This document shows positions 1-6,311 of a stretch of DNA of 24,089 nt, piece after piece. The notes under the pieces were generated by a model, which had not been told where the DNA came from, ran no database searches, and was given only the letters and a program-made list of their open reading frames with translations. The position numbers were made by a program, and so were the translations under genes. Origin of the DNA: SIG480 sp045649265 (GTDB lineage Bacteria; Bacillota; Clostridia; Oscillospirales; JAAYXM01); contig JAZRPO010000081.1 of the NCBI GenBank assembly GCA_045649265.1, forward strand, positions 1 to 24,089, given 5' to 3'. Every line of letters starts with the position of its first letter. Positions within the stretch are counted from its first letter, which is position 1.

Positions 1-1079
1 ATTTCCTTCCATTGAACCTTGAAAATGTCGGAAAGCTCGATTTCATCAAGCGAAAGCCCTCGGATAACCGCAACAGACGACTGGCTGCCGGAGTTCCCGC
101 CCGTTCCCATAAGCATCGGGATATACGCCGCAAGAATTCCGGTTGCTGCAAGTGCTGACTCAAAACGAGTTATTATAAGCCCTGTAAATGCGGACGAGAG
201 CATAAGAAGCAGAAGCCACGGTATTCTTGCACGCCACAGCTCAAATGCACTTGTCTTTAAATACGGCTTGTCAGTAGGCGTTATAGCCGCCATTTTTTCA
301 ATATCTTCCGTTGTCTCCTCAGTGATAACCTCAATAGCGTCATCAACAGTAACGATACCTACGAGGCGGGTTTCCCGGTCAACAACCGGCAGCGCAAGAA
401 GACCGTATTTTGCAAATTTCTTTGCAACATCCTCTCTGTCATCAAGCGTGTTAACAGAAAGAACATTCTCTTCCATAATGTCGCAGATTTCTGCCTCATC
501 ATCTGCCATAAGCAAACGACGGACCGTGACAATTCCGACAAGCTTTCTGTCTTTTTCTGTTACATAACAAGAATAGATTGTTTCCTTATCAACGCCTGAG
601 CGCCTGATATTTTTAATTGCCTCGGAAACTTTTAAATCAGGGCGAAAACTGACATATTCAGTAGTCATAATGCTACCGGCAGAATCCTCCGGATATTTGA
701 GGATCTCATTAATCATTTTCCGCATTTCCGGCTCTGCCTGACGAAGAATCCTTTTTACTACGTTTGCCGGCATTTCTTCAACAAGGTCAACGGCATCGTC
801 AACATAAAGCTCATCTACAACCTCTTTGAGCTCGCTGTCAGAAAAACCTTTGATAAGGATCTCCTGGAGGTCTGACTCCATTTCGACAAACGTGTCCGCC
901 GCAAGCTCCTTCGCAAGAAGCCTGAATATAAGCGGAATTTTCTCCCTTTGAACTCTCTCAAGCAGAAGTGCAATATCCGCCGGAGCCATTGTTTTTAGCA
1001 CCTCTCTTAGAACAGAAAACTTTCTTTCATCAAGAAGCGTAAGTATTGTTTTTTCAAATGCAGCAGCTGTTTCTCCCAT
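1..1079 (-). CDS. mgtE: Magnesium transporter MgtE, 3' end outside the window
   Basis: MgtE is a homodimeric inner-membrane Mg2+ channel gated by its cytoplasmic domains. The reading frame opens at ATG 1079 with a GGAGG ribosome site at 1089-1093 and stays open to the window edge, giving 359 codons against about 450 for the family. In order I read an acidic helical N-domain (about residues 1-130, with leucine- and glutamate-rich superhelical repeats), two CBS domains (about 130-260, including the SIMTTEYVSF and ENVLSVNTLDD stretches), the connecting helix, a first membrane helix (WLLLLMLSSAFTGLII) and the conserved GTGGNSGSQS turn. The remaining membrane helices lie beyond base 1. It is the only gene on its transcript inside the window and has its own promoter and a long structured leader, consistent with Mg2+- or metal-responsive control. 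The family assignment is very safe. Confidence 0.95.
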   Translation of the reverse strand, partial: MGETAAAFEKTILTLLDERKFSVLREVLKTMAPADIALLLERVQREKIPLIFRLLAKELAADTFVEMESDLQEILIKGFSDSELKEVVDELYVDDAVDLVEEMPANVVKRILRQAEPEMRKMINEILKYPEDSAGSIMTTEYVSFRPDLKVSEAIKNIRRSGVDKETIYSCYVTEKDRKLVGIVTVRRLLMADDEAEICDIMEENVLSVNTLDDREDVAKKFAKYGLLALPVVDRETRLVGIVTVDDAIEVITEETTEDIEKMAAITPTDKPYLKTSAFELWRARIPWLLLLMLSSAFTGLIITRFESALAATGILAAYIPMLMGTGGNSGSQSSVAVIRGLSLDEIELSDIFKVQWKE

Positions 1080-1271
1080 AAACCCTTTCCTCCTTTTCCG
1101 AATAGTAAAGAACAAAAGGCACATAATAGGGCGAAACTCTTCGCGACAGATTTATTATCCTGCCGTGAACGAGAATAAAAGATGCAAAAATGCATTCATA
1201 CTTCGCCCTTCACATGTACTTCTGTTACCGTCCGCATCCATTATTCTCACCTGCCTTATTATTAATCTTAT
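1080..1271 (-). promoter_or_regulatory. Structured 5' leader of mgtE, candidate riboswitch of unassigned class
   Basis: The transcript predicted from the upstream promoter has a leader of about 190 nt. Helix A pairs 1241-1248 with 1171-1178 (8 bp) and continues as 1234-1238 with 1181-1185 (5 bp) across a 2x2 internal loop. Helix B pairs 1202-1209 with 1128-1135 (8 bp, AGGGCGAA with UUCGCCCU). The strands interleave, so A and B either exclude one another or form a pseudoknot. A third hairpin pairs AAAAGG at 1097-1092 with CCUUUU at 1119-1114 and takes up the start of the AAAAGGAGG ribosome site. This layout suits a ligand-dependent switch acting on translation. The only resemblance to the M-box (ykoK) that I can see is GGUGAG near the 5' end. 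Confidence 0.5.
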
Positions 1272-1277
1272 CTTATT

Positions 1278-1306
1278 ATTGTATCCCAAACAAGCACAGT
1301 TGTCAA
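1278..1306 (-). promoter_or_regulatory. Promoter of mgtE (sigma-A type)
   Basis: On the minus strand TTGACA (1306-1301) and TACAAT (1283-1278) are separated by exactly 17 nt, a near-consensus vegetative promoter. Transcription should start near 1271, which leaves the structured leader in the mRNA. Confidence 0.8.
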
Positions 1307-1387
1307 CAAACACAGTCTTAAACTTGCAGATTCATGTGTAGCATTAACTATTGTACACCTACACCTCACTTTCAATTAAAATTATTC

Positions 1388-1416
1388 TTGATACGTATAG
1401 AATAACGTGATATTAT
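1388..1416 (+). promoter_or_regulatory. Promoter of the yitT-like gene (sigma-A type)
   Basis: TTGATA (1388-1393) and TATTAT (1411-1416) have a 17-nt spacer, about 56 nt before the ATG. The -10 box lies inside a perfect inverted repeat. Confidence 0.7.
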
Positions 1417-1443
1417 TATATTGTTAGATTATAATAATATCAC
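1407..1443. promoter_or_regulatory. 14-bp perfect inverted repeat over the yitT -10 box, putative operator
   Basis: GTGATATTATTATA (1407-1420) is repeated exactly in inverse orientation at 1430-1443 with a 9-nt centre. It spans the -10 hexamer and the expected start site, where a dimeric repressor would block RNA polymerase. Because transcription would begin inside the repeat, an RNA hairpin role is less likely than a DNA-binding role. The right half resembles a PerR/Fur-type AT-rich box only partly, so I do not name the regulator. Confidence 0.55.
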
Positions 1444-1471
1444 ATATTTTTGCCGGGGGTTGCAACAAATA

Positions 1472-2338
1472 ATGAAAAACTCTTTAAACAAGACTCTCTT
1501 AGATTACTTTTTAATGTTTGTCGGAGCTGCACTTTTTTCAATCTCTTTTAACCTTTTTGTGAGAGACACACAGATTGCAATGGGCGGAATCACCGGAATT
1601 TCAATGATTCTCAATTATTTCTTCCCGTCTCTTTCGATGGGGCTTCTCACCCTGTTGGTTAATATCCCGTTTCTTGTTCTCGGAGTGATAAAAGTCGGCG
1701 GCAATTTCATGACGAAAACGATTTTCACCTCAGTGTCTTTATCAATTGTAATGGCTCTGACCGAATGGATTCCGCCGCTTACCACAGATCCTCTTCTCTG
1801 TTCAGTATATGGCGGTCTTGGCACTGGAGCCGGCATCGGCCTCGTTTTTCTCCGTGGCGGAAGCACGGCAGGCTCTGACATTGTCGGAATCGTTGCAAAG
1901 CAGCGTTTCGCAGGGATTTCCATTGGAAAGCTTGTTCTTGTAACGGATACTATTATCGTTCTCCTTGCAGCATTTGCTTTCCGGAATGTAAACAGCGTTC
2001 TTTATGCTATAATCAAAATGTATGCAGCCTCAATCGCAACAGATGGCATTCTCTATGGATTTACAACCGATAAGCTTGCATTTATCATAAGCGACAAAGC
2101 AAAAGATCTTGCAAGTCTTGTCATACAAAGAGTTGGCCATGGCGCAACAATTTTAAACGGCGAGGGTGCCTTTACAAATAAGCCCAGAAAAATACTTATG
2201 TGTGCAATCAACCCGAATCAGATAGGACGTCTCAAAGACATCGTCCGCGAAACTGATGAGAATGCATTTATGATTGTCACAAGCACTCACGAGGTCCTCG
2301 GCTTCGGATTCAAGCCTAACATCAAGTCAAACGTATAG
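1472..2338 (+). CDS. YitT family membrane protein with C-terminal DUF2179 domain
   Basis: This is a 288-residue integral membrane protein of the YitT family, whose transported substrate is not established. The N-terminal two-thirds holds five or six hydrophobic helices, with the family's NLFV...QIAMGGITGIS opening and the GLGTGAGIGLVF and RGGSTAGSDI segments. The last 80 or so residues (AFIISDKAKDLAS to the end, with GHGATILNGEGAFTN) are the soluble DUF2179 domain. I chose ATG 1472 because the GGGGGT at 1455-1460 lies 11 nt upstream. An in-frame TTG at 1460 is possible but sits in that purine run, and the in-frame TTG at 1421 lies in the operator and at the transcript start. The gene stands alone between its promoter and an inverted repeat. 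Confidence 0.88.
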   Translation: MKNSLNKTLLDYFLMFVGAALFSISFNLFVRDTQIAMGGITGISMILNYFFPSLSMGLLTLLVNIPFLVLGVIKVGGNFMTKTIFTSVSLSIVMALTEWIPPLTTDPLLCSVYGGLGTGAGIGLVFLRGGSTAGSDIVGIVAKQRFAGISIGKLVLVTDTIIVLLAAFAFRNVNSVLYAIIKMYAASIATDGILYGFTTDKLAFIISDKAKDLASLVIQRVGHGATILNGEGAFTNKPRKILMCAINPNQIGRLKDIVRETDENAFMIVTSTHEVLGFGFKPNIKSNV

Positions 2339-2362
2339 CTTATCACAAAGCTACAAAAACTA

Positions 2363-2409
2363 CATTACGGCCTGCCAATCGCCTGCTTTCGGTGGCAGGT
2401 ACTGTAATG
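2363..2409. repeat. Interrupted inverted repeat between yitT-like and ABC ATPase genes
   Basis: CATTAC (2363-2368) pairs with GTAATG (2404-2409), and CCTGCC (2371-2376) with GGCAGG (2394-2399), separated by a small internal loop. No T-run follows, so it is a poor intrinsic terminator. It ends 2 nt before the ribosome site of the ABC gene and could modulate its translation or protect an mRNA end. I see no promoter of its own for the ABC gene in this gap. Confidence 0.45.
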
Positions 2410-2425
2410 ATAGGAGCCGTTTGCT

Positions 2426-3091
2426 TTGATAAAAATCAATAATCTTTCAAAGATATACGAAATGTCCTCGGGGAATCTCTCTGTCCTAAGAAACATTAAT
2501 CTTACAGTCGAAAAAGGCGAATTTTTGGCTATTGTTGGAACCTCGGGCTCCGGAAAAAGCACTCTTATGAATATCCTCGGCTGTCTTGACCGACCTACAA
2601 GCGGCAAGTATGAGCTTTCCGGGAGAGATGTTTCCTCGATTACAAAATCAGCCCTTTCAAAAGTGCGAAACCGCGAAATCGGCTTCATATTCCAAGGCTT
2701 TAATCTTCTTGAAAATATGACCGCATCAGACAATGTGGAGCTTCCTATGATATATGCAAGGATTCCGCCAAAGCGCCGTCGTGAAATAGCTCTTGATGCT
2801 CTTTCTCACGTTGGCTTATCGGAGAGAATCCACCACCGTCCTTTCGAGCTTTCGGGAGGCCAGCAGCAAAGAGTTGCAATCGCAAGAGCAATCGCGTTAA
2901 AGCCTCCACTTATCCTTGCAGACGAACCTACGGGAAACCTTGACCTGCAGTCCGGCGAGGAAGTGCTTTCAATTCTGCATGACTTGCATTCGCATGGAAC
3001 TACAATCGTTCTTATAACTCATGATATGAGTATCGCAAATCGCGCTTCACGCGTTATTGAAATATCTGACGGAAAAATAATTCAAAAATAA
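2426..3091 (+). CDS. ABC transporter ATP-binding protein, LolD/MacB type
   Basis: This is the nucleotide-binding subunit of an ABC system, 221 residues, cytoplasmic and membrane-associated through a permease. Walker A is GTSGSGKST (38-46), the Q-loop glutamine is Q90, the signature is LSGGQQQR (142-149), Walker B is LILADE (162-167) and the switch histidine is H199. The LGCLDRPTSG segment and overall length match the LolD/MacB/YknY group, which drives mechanotransmission or peptide-export permeases (family knowledge). No permease or membrane-fusion gene is adjacent: the next gene is dCMP deaminase. It must therefore work with a partner elsewhere, or its partner has been lost. The start is TTG 2426, set by AGGAG at 2412-2416 with 9-nt spacing. 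It heads a same-strand run that continues to 5072. Confidence 0.9.
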   Translation: MIKINNLSKIYEMSSGNLSVLRNINLTVEKGEFLAIVGTSGSGKSTLMNILGCLDRPTSGKYELSGRDVSSITKSALSKVRNREIGFIFQGFNLLENMTASDNVELPMIYARIPPKRRREIALDALSHVGLSERIHHRPFELSGGQQQRVAIARAIALKPPLILADEPTGNLDLQSGEEVLSILHDLHSHGTTIVLITHDMSIANRASRVIEISDGKIIQK

Positions 3092-3104
3092 AGAGGTGTT
3101 TTTC

Positions 3105-3596
3105 ATGGCACGAACTGACAAATTTAACTACTATCTCGACATCGCAGAAACTGTTCTCAAACGCGGCACCTGTCTCAGGCGCAACTTCGGTGCAATTATT
3201 GTGCGCCACGATTCAATCATCTCCACGGGTTACACCGGTTCTCCGCGCGGACGCAAGAATTGCTGCGACCTGGGTTATTGCAGGCGCGAGCAGCTCAACA
3301 TCCCTCGAGGCGAGCGATATGAGCTCTGCCGCAGTGTTCATGCAGAGGCTAACGCCATAATCGCAGCACCTCGCTCAGAGATGCTCGGCTCAACACTTTT
3401 TCTTGTCGGGCGTGATATGAAAACCGGCGAGCTTGTTGAAAACGCTTCCTCCTGTGCAATGTGCAAGCGAATGATAATTAACGCCGGAATAGAGCGTGTT
3501 GTAATCCGCAACACTCCCACGGAATACACCATCATTCTTGTTTCGGATTGGGTTAAGTTTGACGATTCCTTAGACGACTCTGTGAAAGGATATTAA
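3105..3596 (+). CDS. dCMP deaminase (ComEB-type cytidine/deoxycytidylate deaminase)
   Basis: The enzyme deaminates dCMP to dUMP, feeding thymidylate synthesis in the cytoplasm. The 163-residue product has the zinc deaminase signature: H79-A-E81 (HAEANAI) with the catalytic glutamate, and C117/C120 in SSCAMCKRMI as the remaining zinc ligands. The extra Cys-rich segment (KNCCDLGYC, 51-59) is also typical of dCMP deaminases. The usual Pro before the first zinc cysteine is Ser here, which I recall as common in clostridial members. ATG 3105 follows AGAGG at 3092-3096 by 8 nt. A GTG at 3096 lies inside the ribosome site and is rejected as start. The stop is 13 nt after the ABC gene's reading frame resumes in this operon, so the two are probably co-transcribed. 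Confidence 0.92.
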   Translation: MARTDKFNYYLDIAETVLKRGTCLRRNFGAIIVRHDSIISTGYTGSPRGRKNCCDLGYCRREQLNIPRGERYELCRSVHAEANAIIAAPRSEMLGSTLFLVGRDMKTGELVENASSCAMCKRMIINAGIERVVIRNTPTEYTIILVSDWVKFDDSLDDSVKGY

Positions 3597-3597
3597 T

Positions 3598-3750
3598 ATG
3601 AAAAAGTTGTTTTCGTTTTTTGGTAAGCTTTTTTCATTACTCACGTTTTCAGGTGTTATCTTTTATTGCATAGGCTACTTTTTCTTTTCTAAAACCAAGA
3701 ACATAACAAATCTTTTTTCTAAGACGGAAAACAAAGATATCGAGCAGTAA
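3598..3750 (+). CDS. Small single-pass membrane protein, 50 aa, unknown function
   Basis: This short frame starts with ATG 3598, one base after the dCMP deaminase stop, and ends with TAA at 3748-3750. A GAAAGGA ribosome site at 3584-3590 sits 7 nt upstream, inside the end of the preceding gene. The product opens with a basic, Phe-rich N-terminus (MKKLFSFFGKLF), has one strongly hydrophobic segment (about residues 12-31, LTFSGVIFYCIGYFFF) and closes with a polar, acidic tail ending in EQ. That pattern suggests a single transmembrane helix with the basic end inside. The next gene, nth, begins 15 nt later with its own ribosome site. I do not recognise a family. Placement, ribosome site and tight spacing argue that it is translated. 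Confidence 0.6.
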   Translation: MKKLFSFFGKLFSLLTFSGVIFYCIGYFFFSKTKNITNLFSKTENKDIEQ

Positions 3751-3765
3751 CGGAGTTTTATACAT

Positions 3766-4422
3766 ATGAACTTAAAAGAACGCGTTCCCGGCATTGTAGA
3801 GGGGCTTAAAAGCGAATATCCGTTGGCTGAATGCTCTCTTGATTACAAGGAGCCGTATCAGCTGCTTTTTGCTACTCGCCTATCTGCTCAATGCACGGAC
3901 GCTCGCGTGAACATTGTCACAAAAGAGCTGTTTTCGCGTTTTCAGACGCTTTCTGAGATTGCGCGCTGTGACATATCCGAGCTTGAAGCAATTGTGCACC
4001 CTTGCGGAGTTTTCAGAATGAAGGCGCGGGATATCCGCGCTTCGGCAAATATGCTGCTTGAAAGGTTTGGTGGTCGAGTTCCTGACACTATGGATGAGCT
4101 TCTCTCGCTTCCCGGTGTCGGCAGAAAAACCGCAAATCTCATTCTCGGTGACCTTTATGGGCTTCCTGCCGTTGTTGCGGACACCCACTGCATAAGAATT
4201 TCAAACAGACTGGGCCTCTGCACTTCAAAAGACCCGAAGCAGGTGGAGCTGAGGCTCAAAGCAATTATTCCGCCGGATGAGCAGAATATGCTGTGCCACC
4301 GATTCGTTTATCATGGCCGCGCAGTTTGCTCGGCACGAAACCCAAAATGCGAAAGCTGCTGCATAAGAGATTTTTGCAAAACCTTTGAAAAAAACAAAAC
4401 AGGAGACCACACCCACTCATGA
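3766..4422 (+). CDS. nth: Endonuclease III (DNA glycosylase/AP lyase)
   Basis: Nth removes oxidised pyrimidines and cuts the abasic site in base-excision repair. The 218-residue protein has the helix-hairpin-helix LPGVGRKTAN (115-124) with the catalytic lysine K121, the catalytic aspartate D139 in VADTHCIRIS, and a C-terminal [4Fe-4S] cluster loop C188-x6-C195-x2-C198-x5-C204. Length and spacing are normal for the family. ATG 3766 is preceded by CGGAG at 3751-3755. The stop codon overlaps the ATG of the following phosphatase gene (ATGA, 4419-4422), which implies translational coupling. It belongs to the plus-strand run that begins with the ABC ATPase. Confidence 0.97.
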   Translation: MNLKERVPGIVEGLKSEYPLAECSLDYKEPYQLLFATRLSAQCTDARVNIVTKELFSRFQTLSEIARCDISELEAIVHPCGVFRMKARDIRASANMLLERFGGRVPDTMDELLSLPGVGRKTANLILGDLYGLPAVVADTHCIRISNRLGLCTSKDPKQVELRLKAIIPPDEQNMLCHRFVYHGRAVCSARNPKCESCCIRDFCKTFEKNKTGDHTHS

Positions 4423-5072
4423 ATAAAAAAGCTATTATACTTGACCTTGACGGCACTATTCTCGATACACTTTCCGACCTTGCCGACAGCGTGAACTTTG
4501 CGCTCTCAAAGTTTGGATTTCCCACACATACGAGAGATAAAATCCGTTCATTTATCGGAAACGGTGCAAAAAACCTGATTATCAGCGCGCTTCCCGATGG
4601 CGAAAAGGAAAAGAGCCTTGAAAAGACGCTTTCGGCTTTTAAGGCTCATTATGAGATTAACAAGACAAACAAAACTGCACCGTATGACGGAATCATTGAT
4701 GCTCTGCACGAGCTTCTAGCACGAGGGCATAAGCTTGCGATAGTTTCCAACAAGCACGATGATGCCGTGCAGGGGCTTTATAAGCAGTTTTTCTCAGACG
4801 TGTGCAGCTTTGCTCTCGGTAACTGCGATTTTCTTCCGAAAAAGCCGGCTCCGGATATGGTTTATTATGCTGTTTCGCAGCTTGAAAGTGAAATCTCCTC
4901 TGCGGTATATGTCGGCGACTCGGAGGTTGATATTGAAACAGCAAAGAACTCCGGCATCCCCTGCATTTCAGTTTTATGGGGTTTCCGCGATGAAGATACC
5001 CTGAAAGCAGCAGGCGCGGAAATTTTCATTTCCTCCCCCGATGAGCTTGTATCCGCTATAGAAAAGCTTTGA
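4419..5072 (+). CDS. HAD-family phosphatase, phosphoglycolate phosphatase-like
   Basis: This is a 217-residue haloacid-dehalogenase hydrolase of the Gph/PGP subgroup. Motif I is D9-L-D11-G-T with nucleophile D9, motif II is the serine of IVSNKHD (S110), motif III is the lysine of KKPAPDM (K142), and motif IV is GDSEVD with D167 and D171. A helical cap lies between motifs I and II (about 17-85), as expected for C1-capped enzymes. In Gph itself the substrate is 2-phosphoglycolate released in repair of 3'-phosphoglycolate DNA ends, so the coupled upstream nth gene makes that role attractive. Close homologues can also be pyrophosphatases (PpaX) or general phosphosugar phosphatases, so the substrate is not fixed. 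The start overlaps nth by 4 nt. Confidence 0.85.
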   Translation: MNKKAIILDLDGTILDTLSDLADSVNFALSKFGFPTHTRDKIRSFIGNGAKNLIISALPDGEKEKSLEKTLSAFKAHYEINKTNKTAPYDGIIDALHELLARGHKLAIVSNKHDDAVQGLYKQFFSDVCSFALGNCDFLPKKPAPDMVYYAVSQLESEISSAVYVGDSEVDIETAKNSGIPCISVLWGFRDEDTLKAAGAEIFISSPDELVSAIEKL

Positions 5073-5074
5073 TA

Positions 5075-5122
5075 AAATAATAAAGTGAGGACATACTTCG
5101 GTATGTCCTCACTTTATTATTT
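5075..5122. terminator. Bidirectional terminator, 22-bp perfect stem with UUCG loop
   Basis: 5075-5096 pairs without mismatch to 5101-5122 around a C(UUCG)G tetraloop, an especially stable loop. The outer stem is A/T-rich, so either strand gives a U-rich 3' flank. It sits between the convergent gph-like gene and the yibE-like gene and probably serves both. Confidence 0.9.
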
Positions 5123-5126
5123 ATCT

Positions 5127-6296
5127 TTAACTATGGTTGCTGTTTTTTTCTTTCCTGTTGAAGAGATAGGCTGAGAAAAGAGCGGTTGCCGGAACTGCTG
5201 CAAGAATTCCGATGCTTCCCACTATGGCAGAGAGGATTTCCACCATTATCATTTCCATATTAAACAGATAATATGGATTTTTGTTGTACGCTACAAGAAG
5301 AAGCACCGTTGCAAGCGCACCGCCTATATACGCGAGAATGAGCGTGTTTGTCATTGTGCCGATAGCGTCTTTTCCTATGTTCATTCCCGAGCGAAGCATA
5401 CGCCCGAAGTTTTTGTCACGCATTTCATCGTTTAATTCGTTCATTGCGGATGCAATGGACATTGAAATATCCATTATTGCACCGAGCGCACCGATAACAA
5501 CTCCGCCCCAGACAAGAGCCTGCAAATTAACCGGAGAATCAAGCATCGTGAGCATTACATAGTCCTGATCTATCATACCGGTAATCTCCAATGCCCGGCT
5601 TACAACAATCGCTATGATTCCGGATATTGCTATACCCATACAGTTGCCGAAAATCGCACATATGGTTTTCTTGTTCCATCCGTTTATTATTATAAGACTC
5701 ATAAATATCGTAAAGATACATACGACAATCGTCATCATATACACGTTGTAGCCTTTGAGGATTGACGGAATATATACGAGAAAAATCGCAAATACCGTCA
5801 AAATTAGTGAAATTATAGTCGAGACACCTTTCCATCTCCCGATCATAATTATCAACAGAAGAAATACGACAACAAGCGCAATAATTGTTCCGATGCGATT
5901 GTGTTCGATAAAAATCCACTCAGCCTCTCCCTCTTCAATATCATAGCCAGGGCGCGAAATCAGGATTTCATCACCTGTTTTGACCTCACGGGGCTGATAT
6001 GCATACATATCATCTACATCCTGTTGAACAAAAACTGTATCACCTTTATACGGCCCTGCCTTAACAAGCGCGAGGAAAGTTATGCGCTTATTTGAAACCA
6101 TTGTTTCGCCACCGTCAAGGCTGAACTCGTTTTCCTCTTCATCCGTAATCTCAACAACCTCTGCTCTGTAATAAATCTCCTCTCCCTGATTGAAAATCTC
6201 AGGACGACAGACAAGGTTTCCAAAGAACAGAAAAGCAATTGAAGCAATTATTGTTATGAAGCAGATAAGCCTTTGCTTTCTTTTTTCCTTAACCAT
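5127..6296 (-). CDS. YibE/F family multipass membrane protein
   Basis: This is a 389-residue protein matching the YibE/F-like family (COG5438), whose biochemical role is not known. It has an N-terminal hydrophobic anchor (about 10-28, ending FLFFGNLVC), then a beta-rich soluble domain (about 30-130, with charged ITDEEENEF and EIL(I)SRPGYD stretches), probably outside the membrane. At least six further hydrophobic helices start near residue 135. The family-typical ALGAIMDISMSIASAM and TNTLILAYIGGALA segments are present in the C-terminal half. ATG 6296 has AAGGGGA upstream. It begins 15 nt after the methyltransferase-like gene ends with no terminator between, so the two form an operon. Its own end is 5 nt from the shared terminator stem. 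Confidence 0.88.
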   Translation of the reverse strand: MVKEKRKQRLICFITIIASIAFLFFGNLVCRPEIFNQGEEIYYRAEVVEITDEEENEFSLDGGETMVSNKRITFLALVKAGPYKGDTVFVQQDVDDMYAYQPREVKTGDEILISRPGYDIEEGEAEWIFIEHNRIGTIIALVVVFLLLIIMIGRWKGVSTIISLILTVFAIFLVYIPSILKGYNVYMMTIVVCIFTIFMSLIIINGWNKKTICAIFGNCMGIAISGIIAIVVSRALEITGMIDQDYVMLTMLDSPVNLQALVWGGVVIGALGAIMDISMSIASAMNELNDEMRDKNFGRMLRSGMNIGKDAIGTMTNTLILAYIGGALATVLLLVAYNKNPYYLFNMEMIMVEILSAIVGSIGILAAVPATALFSAYLFNRKEKNSNHS

Positions 6297-6311
6297 TTTT
6301 ATTCCCCTTAC

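Noticed and set aside
1080..1271. Calling the mgtE leader an M-box (ykoK) riboswitch
   Set aside because: Only GGUGAG near the 5' end matches what I know of the M-box; the other conserved blocks are not visible. It is left as an unassigned structured leader.
1307..1387. Short GTGTA/TACAC inverted repeat between the mgtE and yitT promoters
   Set aside because: Five base pairs in AT-rich DNA is within chance expectation and does not overlap either promoter.
1421..1471. TTG start at 1421 for the YitT-like protein
   Set aside because: It lies inside the palindromic operator and at the predicted transcription start, with no ribosome site. ATG 1472 is used.
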